NCBI GenBank assembly: GCA_028279505.1
Contig: JANQNP010000078.1
Coordinates: 1-44,133 of the forward strand
Length of the DNA stretch: 44,133 nucleotides
Direction of reading: 5' to 3'
From: Dehalococcoidia bacterium
Lineage (GTDB): Bacteria; Chloroflexota; Dehalococcoidia; UBA2979
The notes under the pieces are model-generated. The model saw only the letters and a program-made list of their open reading frames with translations. It did no database searches and was not told the origin of the DNA. Positions 39,220 to 44,133 of the stretch are shown here, piece by piece (the first letter of the stretch is position 1; each line of letters begins with the position of its first letter). Made by a program: the position numbers and the translations under genes.

Positions 39220-40575
39220 CTACGGGCGGCGCCGGGGGAAGACGAACGTCGGCACGCCCTCGTCGGTGAGCGGGGCCTCGGCGGGTGGCGCCGGCTCGTC
39301 CGGTGCGCTGGTCGCGCGCGGCGCACCGTCCGGCGGGACCGCCGGGTCGCGGGTGGTGTCGCCGCTCGTTCGCCAGGCGACGTACGCGAGGAGTGCCACC
39401 GCCGCGAGCCCGAGCGAGGCGACGAGCAGCCCGGTATCGAGGCTCGACCCATCCACTAGCAGGCCGATCACCGGCGTCACCGCGACTGTCGCGCTGCTCG
39501 ACACCATCGAGGCCGTCGAGATCACGGTCGCTCGTTCCTGCTCGGTGACGCGTCGCGAGAGGAACCCCGACGCGTTCGTGTAGACGAGGTGGTAGCCGGC
39601 GCCGGGCAGCAGGAAGAACGCGTACATCCAGGGCCAGTCGGAGATGCCGGCCAGGAGCGACAGCGAGCTGATCAGCGGCACGAACAGGAACAGGCGATGC
39701 AGGCCGAGGCGCAGCCCCGCCGCGCCCGCGACCCACGCGCCCGCTGCGCCGATCAGCAGCTGGACCGCGACGAAGGCGCCCAGGCTCCAGACCGGGAAGC
39801 CGAACTTGATCAGCAGTGGCTGCTGCAGGATCGCCATCAGCGAGATCGCGACCGTCGACACCCCGTTGATCAGCACGACCGACCACATCGCCCGGGTGGT
39901 CGCGATCCGCTTCAGCGCGCCCACGCCGATCGCTCGCACGCTCGAGCGGCCGCGCCGTCGAGGCGGGTCGGTCATCCGCATGACGAGGAGCAGGCTCGGA
40001 ACGGTGAGGACCGCGCTCAGCAGGATCGGGGTGGAGAGCGGGGTCCAGCGCACCATCAGCGAGCCGCCGACCGTCATGATCGCGAAGCCAGCCATCACCA
40101 GCGCGTTGAACCGTCCGAGCTTCGGTTCGAACTCCTCGGTGCGACCGTTCGGTTCGAGCGAGTCGTAGAGCAACGCCTGGTCGGCGCCGGAGAGCGCCGC
40201 GTCGGAGACCCCGAACGCCCCGTACGCCAGCAAGAGGAGCAGGAGTCCCTCGCCGAGCCCGAACGTGAGCAGCCCGCCGATGAACACGACGCCGGAGATG
40301 AGCAGCACGCGGCGGCGGCCGAACCGATCGGCGAGGATGCCCGACGGGATCTCCGTCACCAGCACCGAGGCCGCGTAGGCCGCCTCGAAGAAGAGGACCT
40401 CGCCGAGGCTCAGGCCGTGCTCCTCGGTCAGGTAGATGACCCAGATCGCCTCGCCGAGCCAGAAGAAGCGGAGCCACCACCACCAGCCAAGGAGGCTGAT
40501 GTTCCGGTCCATCGCGCGCCGCAGCTCGGCGTCGACCGGCGTGGGGTTGGCGGGGGTCCCCGCGTCCGCGGACAT
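39220..40575 (-). CDS. MFS transporter
   Basis: 451 residues, ATG start, about 12 membrane helices. The loop 2-3 signature GILADRFGRRRVLL is a textbook MFS motif A. LSLGEVLFFEAAYAASVLVTEIPSG resembles the YhjX/multidrug-like subgroup in which helix 2 carries 'E-xPSG'. The ~50-residue C-terminal tail is Pro/Ala/Asp-rich and ends FPRRRP. Not closely related to the MFS protein at 30150-31484. Substrate unknown. Confidence 0.9.
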   Translation of the reverse strand: MSADAGTPANPTPVDAELRRAMDRNISLLGWWWWLRFFWLGEAIWVIYLTEEHGLSLGEVLFFEAAYAASVLVTEIPSGILADRFGRRRVLLISGVVFIGGLLTFGLGEGLLLLLLAYGAFGVSDAALSGADQALLYDSLEPNGRTEEFEPKLGRFNALVMAGFAIMTVGGSLMVRWTPLSTPILLSAVLTVPSLLLVMRMTDPPRRRGRSSVRAIGVGALKRIATTRAMWSVVLINGVSTVAISLMAILQQPLLIKFGFPVWSLGAFVAVQLLIGAAGAWVAGAAGLRLGLHRLFLFVPLISSLSLLAGISDWPWMYAFFLLPGAGYHLVYTNASGFLSRRVTEQERATVISTASMVSSSATVAVTPVIGLLVDGSSLDTGLLVASLGLAAVALLAYVAWRTSGDTTRDPAVPPDGAPRATSAPDEPAPPAEAPLTDEGVPTFVFPRRRP

Positions 40576-40684
40576 CAGCGCAGCGTAGGGTCAGTGCCGT
40601 TCCCGAGCTACGGGCGGGTCCACGGCACCCAGTGCGCCGGCGGAGCGGCCCAGGTGTGACGCGCGCGAGGGATCGGGTGGGGGG

Positions 40685-41452
40685 CTACGGGAAGAGGTCC
40701 AGCTCCATCTCGCGAACGATCTCCGACGCGGACCCGTTGCCCCGCGGGTAGTCGTAGCCGCGCATGATCGCCACCGGCACCCCGTCGCTCTTGCCCATCA
40801 CCAGCTCGGCGGTGCCGGCGATCTGGTCGGCGACGCAGATCGTGGTCACGCGCAACTCGATGCCGTCCATGTCGTTCTCGCCGACGTAGTCGCGGAACGG
40901 CAGCATCCCGGCGACGCCGATCGCGACGTTCGTCTGCCCGTGTCGCCACGGCCGCCCGAACGTGTCAGTCATGATGACCGCCACGTCCGCGCCGGTGCGC
41001 TCCGCGATCCCGGCGCGAATCCGTTCGCACGAGGCGTCCGGGTCGACCGGCAGCAGGGACACGAACTCCTCGCCGCCGACGTTGGAGCCGTCGACGCCGG
41101 CGTTCGCGCACTTGAAGCCGTGCTTCGTCTCCGTGATCAGGACGCCGCCCACCTGGCGGATCACGCGCGTCGACTCCCGCAGCACGGCCTCGACGACTCG
41201 CGGATCCTTCTCCGTGCGGTCGGCGTACTCGAGGGCGAACGGGCTCGGCTCGAACTCGTCCAGGCGGCGGAGCTGGTGCTCGGCGCGGGAGACGATCCGC
41301 TGCGTCACGGCGATCGCGTCGCCATCCTCGATACCGACGCCCTGCGCCGAGGCGGCGTCGACGATCAGCTCGGCGATGTCGTCGTCGGGTTGGACGATCG
41401 GGATTCCGCGCAGCCCGATCACCCGCAGCTCGCCGTCGGCGGCGGCGGTCAT
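40685..41452 (-). CDS. cofE: Coenzyme F420-0:L-glutamate ligase CofE
   Basis: 255 residues, ATG 41452 overlapping the npdG stop by four bases. GTP-dependent addition of gamma-glutamates to F420-0. Family landmarks: VIGLRGIPIVQPDDDIAELI, DGDAIAVTQRIVSRAE, FKCANAGVDGSNV, VIMTDTFGRPWRHGQTNVAI and ELVMGKSDGVPVAI. It is the stand-alone CofE form, without the C-terminal nitroreductase-like domain of the actinobacterial FbiB fusion. Coupled to npdG, forming a short F420 operon. Confidence 0.95.
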   Translation of the reverse strand: MTAAADGELRVIGLRGIPIVQPDDDIAELIVDAASAQGVGIEDGDAIAVTQRIVSRAEHQLRRLDEFEPSPFALEYADRTEKDPRVVEAVLRESTRVIRQVGGVLITETKHGFKCANAGVDGSNVGGEEFVSLLPVDPDASCERIRAGIAERTGADVAVIMTDTFGRPWRHGQTNVAIGVAGMLPFRDYVGENDMDGIELRVTTICVADQIAGTAELVMGKSDGVPVAIMRGYDYPRGNGSASEIVREMELDLFP

Positions 41453-42132
41453 GCCGATGCTCCGACGTCGAGCCCGGAGACCTGGATGCCCGAGTGTGCC
41501 TTGTAGCGGCCGTTCACGCCGATCAGCAGGATCGTGATCCCCTCGACGAAGCGGGAGTAGCGGAGGGGGCCGGCGTCGACGGCGCGCGCGCCCTCGATCT
41601 CGTTCGCCAGCGCCATCACCGTCTCCTTGGCTTCCTTGTCGCCGCCGGTGACGAGCACGTCGGCATCGAGCGGTGTGTGTGGCTCCAGCAGCACCTCCGC
41701 GGAGAGGTTGTGGAACGCGCCGATCACCCGCGCGTCCGGCAGGATCTGCTTCGCCTCCTCGGTCGCGGACCCGGCCTCGACCTCGATCGGTCGTGGCCCC
41801 TTCTCGAAGTACACCGGCACGACGGCGTCGACGACGATCTTGCCGTCGAGCGCTGCGCCGAGGCCCTCGAGCGTTGGCCGGTGCGCCGTGTACGGCACGA
41901 CGACGACGACCACGTCGGCGTCGGCGACTGCGGTCGCGTTGTCGGTCCCGGTCACGGTCGTTGCCTCCGGCGCGCTCGTCGCGAGGCTGGCGGCCAGTTC
42001 CGCGGCGACCTCGGCGCCGCGCTCGGCGCCGCGGCTGCCGATCACGACGTCGTGCCCGGCGAGCGCGAATCGGGTCGCGAGCCCGCGTCCTTCGGGGCCG
42101 GTACCGCCGACCAGCGCGATGCGATGGGCCAT
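41449..42132 (-). CDS. npdG: NADPH:coenzyme F420 oxidoreductase
   Basis: 227 residues, ATG start. Transfers hydride between NADP(H) and F420. The Rossmann start is IALVGGTGPEGRGLATRFALAG (GxGxxG-like TGPEG pattern of the family), followed by VVIGSRGAERG for NADP recognition. VVVVVPYTAHRPTL, VVPVYFEKGP and VIGAFHNLSAEVL are further family motifs. It precedes cofE with an ATGA overlap. It supplies reduced F420, which the LLM enzymes encoded in the window could use. Confidence 0.95.
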   Translation of the reverse strand: MAHRIALVGGTGPEGRGLATRFALAGHDVVIGSRGAERGAEVAAELAASLATSAPEATTVTGTDNATAVADADVVVVVVPYTAHRPTLEGLGAALDGKIVVDAVVPVYFEKGPRPIEVEAGSATEEAKQILPDARVIGAFHNLSAEVLLEPHTPLDADVLVTGGDKEAKETVMALANEIEGARAVDAGPLRYSRFVEGITILLIGVNGRYKAHSGIQVSGLDVGASA

Positions 42133-42228
42133 CGGAACTCCGATCTGTCAGTGGAGGGGTTGGGGATGTCGCCTGCCGGCGCGGCGCGGGTGCCGCCCGA
42201 ACCGGCCAGGATTGGCCGCCTCGGACCA

Positions 42229-42234
42229 TACAAT
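42229..42234 (+). promoter_or_regulatory. Candidate -10 element upstream of the ABC importer
   Basis: TACAAT, 75 bases before the ATPase start, in the divergent gap with npdG. No convincing -35. A small GGCCA/TGGCC hairpin (42204-42217) lies just upstream. No riboswitch consensus was recognised. Confidence 0.35.
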
Positions 42235-42308
42235 GAACGAGCCGCGACTGCGCGGCCGGATCGCGCGTCGGCGGACGGCGACCGATCGGTGGGCGGGGAC
42301 GGAACGCG

Positions 42309-43112
42309 ATGACCTCGAACCCCGTGGCGGATCGCGCGCAGTCGGCGCCGGCGACCGCCTCGATGCCTGCAATCACCCTCGAGAGCGTCGCGCACCAGTA
42401 CGAGGCGGAGCGCACCACCGTGCGTGCCCTCGCCGCGGTCGATCTGTCGGTCGCGCCGGGCGAGTTCGTCTCGATCGTCGGCCCGTCCGGGTGCGGCAAG
42501 ACCACGCTGCTCCGCGCCGTTGCTGGCCTCCTCGAGCCGGCGTCCGGCCGCGTCGAGGTCTTCGGCTCACCGCCGCGGACCGCGCGCCGGAACGGGGCGT
42601 TGGGCCTCGTCACCCAGGAGCCGGGGCTGATGCCCTGGCGATCGGTGGAGGCGAACGTCCGGCTCGCGATCGACCTCGCGGGGTCCGATGGCTCCGCAAC
42701 CAGCTGGCTCGAACGGGTCGGCATCGACCGCTACGCCGGGCTCTACCCGCGCGAGCTGTCTGGTGGGATGAAGCAACGCGTCGCGCTCGCGCGGGCGCTG
42801 GCCGTCGACCCGCGACTGCTGCTGATGGACGAGCCCTTCGGCGCGCTCGACGAGCTCTCCAGGGAGGCGATGCGCCTCGAGCTGCTCGCACTCTGGGAGC
42901 GGGAGCGGATCTCCGTGCTGTTCGTGACGCACTCGATCCGCGAGGCGCTGCTGCTCTCCGACCGCGTCGTGGTGATGAGCGGCTCGCCCGGCCGGATCCT
43001 CGAAGAGGTCGCGGTCGACCTCTCGCGCCCGCGCACCGACGCGCTCCTCACGGAGCCCGCCTTCGTCGAGTCCGAGCGGCACATCCGCGACCTGCTGCGA
43101 ACGAGCGCCTGA
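42309..43112 (+). CDS. ABC importer ATPase (nitrate/sulfonate/thiamine-precursor type)
   Basis: 267 residues, ATG start. All nucleotide-binding motifs are present: Walker A GPSGCGKTT, Q-loop VTQEPGLMPWRSV, signature LSGGMKQRVALARAL, Walker B LLLMDEPFGALD and the switch His in LFVTHSI. The MPWRSV and GALDELSRE segments are typical of the SsuB/TauB/NrtD/ThiZ group. Stop and the permease start overlap (TGATG), so the two are coupled. Substrate cannot be told from the ATPase alone. Confidence 0.93.
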   Translation: MTSNPVADRAQSAPATASMPAITLESVAHQYEAERTTVRALAAVDLSVAPGEFVSIVGPSGCGKTTLLRAVAGLLEPASGRVEVFGSPPRTARRNGALGLVTQEPGLMPWRSVEANVRLAIDLAGSDGSATSWLERVGIDRYAGLYPRELSGGMKQRVALARALAVDPRLLLMDEPFGALDELSREAMRLELLALWERERISVLFVTHSIREALLLSDRVVVMSGSPGRILEEVAVDLSRPRTDALLTEPAFVESERHIRDLLRTSA

Positions 43113-43963
43113 TGCAGCGCACCGGCCAGCTGGAGACGCCCGCGCCCGCCGCACCCGAGGTGGTGGCGGTCCGTCCGTCGGCGCGCGCGGCGGCGCGCGT
43201 CCGCGGCTGGCTCGCGGTAACGGTCCCGCCGGTCGTAGCGCTGGTGGTGCTCGTTATCGGCTGGGAGTTCTGGGTGCGCGAGCGCGAGATCGCCGAGTAC
43301 CTCGTGCCGAAGCCGTCGGCCGTCTTCGAGGCGCTGCGCGACGATCCCGGCCGCTACGTCACCGCCGCGCGTGAGTCGCTGACCGCAGCGATGGGCGGCC
43401 TGATCATCGCGAGCGTCGGGGCGTTCGCGCTCGCGGTGCTGATGGCGCATTCGAGGTTGCTCGAACGTGCGCTCTACCCGCCGGCGCTGCTGGTCAAGCT
43501 GACCCCGATCGTCGCTGTCTACCCGCTCTTCGCGATCTGGTTCGGCTTCGGGGTCGGGCCGAAGATCGCGATCGCCGCGCTGATCACGTTCTTCCCGATG
43601 CTGGTCAACGCGCTGATCGGCCTGCGCGCCGTCGACCCGGCTGCCCTCGACTTCATGCGCGCCCTCGATGCCTCTCGCTGGCGCGTGCTCTGGTCGCTGC
43701 GCATGCCCTCGTCGTTGCCGTACGTCTTCGCGGCGCTGCGCATCTCGGTGCCGCTATCGCTGATCGGCGCGGTGGTCGCCGAGTTCCTCTCGGGGTCCTC
43801 GGGGATGGGTCAGCTGATCCTGATCGCCAACGGCGACTTCGACACGCCGGCGCTGTTCGGCGCGATCGTCGTGCTCGCCACGCTGGGCGTGGCCCTGACC
43901 GGCATCGTTGCGTACATTGAGCGCCGCGTGCTGTTCTGGCACGATTCGATGACCGGGCCGTAG
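43112..43963 (+). CDS. ABC importer permease (BPD-type, SsuC/TauC/ThiX-like)
   Basis: 283 residues, ATG 43112 overlapping the ATPase stop. About six membrane helices with the EAA-loop region (NALIGLRAVDPAALDFMRAL; WRVLWSLRMPSSLPYVFAAL) that docks on the ATPase. VPKPSAVFEALRDDPGRY after helix 1 is typical of the nitrate/taurine/thiamine-precursor permeases. It ends in the hairpin repeat at 43961 and is followed by the start of a lipoprotein, presumably the binding protein. Confidence 0.93.
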   Translation: MQRTGQLETPAPAAPEVVAVRPSARAAARVRGWLAVTVPPVVALVVLVIGWEFWVREREIAEYLVPKPSAVFEALRDDPGRYVTAARESLTAAMGGLIIASVGAFALAVLMAHSRLLERALYPPALLVKLTPIVAVYPLFAIWFGFGVGPKIAIAALITFFPMLVNALIGLRAVDPAALDFMRALDASRWRVLWSLRMPSSLPYVFAALRISVPLSLIGAVVAEFLSGSSGMGQLILIANGDFDTPALFGAIVVLATLGVALTGIVAYIERRVLFWHDSMTGP

Positions 43964-44070
43964 CGCCCGCGCGCACAGCGCGGATGCGGTCCGATTGGTT
44001 CGAGCCCCTGCGTGTAGCGCCCGCGCCCAAGGCGCGGATGCACGCTCCGCAGCCCGGTTGGAGTCCCTGA
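43961..44070 (+). repeat. Two-copy hairpin repeat between permease and binding-protein genes
   Basis: Copy 1 (43961-44010) and copy 2 (44015-44069), period 54, both start TAGCGCCCGCGC, share GCGCGGATGC and end in a related GTTGG...CCCTG. Each folds into a hairpin: 43967-43983 (6 bp) and 44021-44037 (perfect 7 bp, CCGCGCC-CAA-GGCGCGG). The permease stop TAG is the first three bases of copy 1. Confidence 0.75.
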
Positions 44071-44071
44071 C

Positions 44072-44133
44072 ATGTCGCGTCTTGCTGTGTTCACGACATT
44101 CGTCGTGTCGCTGTTGCTGTTCGCCGTCGCCTG
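44072..44133 (+). CDS. Start of a lipoprotein, probably the ABC importer binding protein (cut by window end)
   Basis: ATG 44072 begins MSRLAVFTTFVVSLLLFAVA and the window ends on TG, which would read Cys if TGC, giving a lipobox FAVAC. Only the signal peptide is visible. Following an ATPase and permease, a solute-binding lipoprotein is the natural expectation; this is inference. Confidence 0.6.
   Translation, partial: MSRLAVFTTFVVSLLLFAVA

Noticed and set aside
38756..40483. A 575-codon minus-strand frame over the MFS gene
   Set aside because: Arg/Gly/Ala-rich shadow. The alternative frame (39220-40575) gives a textbook 12-helix MFS protein.
42133..42308. TPP or other riboswitch ahead of the ABC importer, which would name its substrate
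   Set aside because: No CUGAGA or other riboswitch core motif is visible; only a -10-like TACAAT and a small hairpin.
41627..43963. Possible 778-residue gene fused to the permease
   Set aside because: Only the part from 43112 resembles a protein family. The upstream part is an antisense or out-of-frame shadow of npdG and the ABC ATPase.

Overview
The window is a GC-rich bacterial chromosome segment with dense, often overlapping genes and frequent GTG/TTG starts. The combination of a flagellum lacking visible P/L-ring genes, a sortase, and coenzyme F420 genes (a stand-alone CofE ligase, an NADPH:F420 reductase, two luciferase-like oxidoreductases) with thiol-pathway-like enzymes (an MshC-like cysteine ligase and a PIG-L/MshB-type deacetylase) points to a monoderm lineage such as Chloroflexota (Dehalococcoidia/SAR202-like) or a deep-branching Actinomycetota. 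I cannot decide between them from sequence alone.

Positions 1-25322 are mainly a flagellar region. It opens with the 3' end of a flagellin gene and its terminator. A non-flagellar insert follows: mgtE, small zinc-finger proteins and a flavin reductase. Next come a transglycosylase fused to a degenerate M23 domain, tRNA-His and a lipoprotein. The long collinear flagellar block is flaG-fliD-fliS-(fliT/flgN-like)-sortase-flgM-fliF-fliG-fliH-fliI-fliJ-flgB-flgC-fliE-fliK-flgD-(TIGR02530-like)-flgE. It holds the filament cap and chaperones, the anti-sigma factor, MS ring and switch, export ATPase complex, proximal rod, and hook with its length control. fliM/fliN, flhAB, fliPQR, motAB, flgG and flgKL are not in the window. 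Downstream of flgE lie an unusual cNMP-binding-fold/DUF2225 fusion, a secreted beta-propeller and a Cys-rich protein.

Positions 25487-38784 are a mixed housekeeping and redox region: a double nitrilase-fold protein, the MshC/CysRS-like ligase, two LLM flavin/F420 oxidoreductases, an MFS transporter, a helical protein, a thioredoxin-fold protein, a Zn-ribbon Nudix hydrolase, a PIG-L deacetylase, LexA with a recognisable promoter and operator, an orphan OppD/DppD ATPase, and HolA. Many genes here end in a recurring hairpin element (core GGGGTCTTCGACCCC, then TTGACGCTTCGCG). It often supplies the stop codon and last residues of the protein, and it is tandemly repeated three times after the MshC-like gene. 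I regard this gene-end element as the most unusual signal in the window.

Positions 38875-44133 hold a small membrane protein, a second MFS transporter, the overlapping npdG-cofE pair, and the start of a nitrate/sulfonate/thiamine-precursor-type ABC importer (ATPase, permease, start of a lipoprotein binding protein). A two-copy hairpin repeat separates permease and binding protein. No gene-free stretch exceeds 300 bases. The largest gaps (28647-28878, 34190-34419, 36179-36472, 37493-37761) mostly carry the gene-end element and otherwise show nothing I recognise. I saw no CRISPR array, insertion sequence or rRNA.
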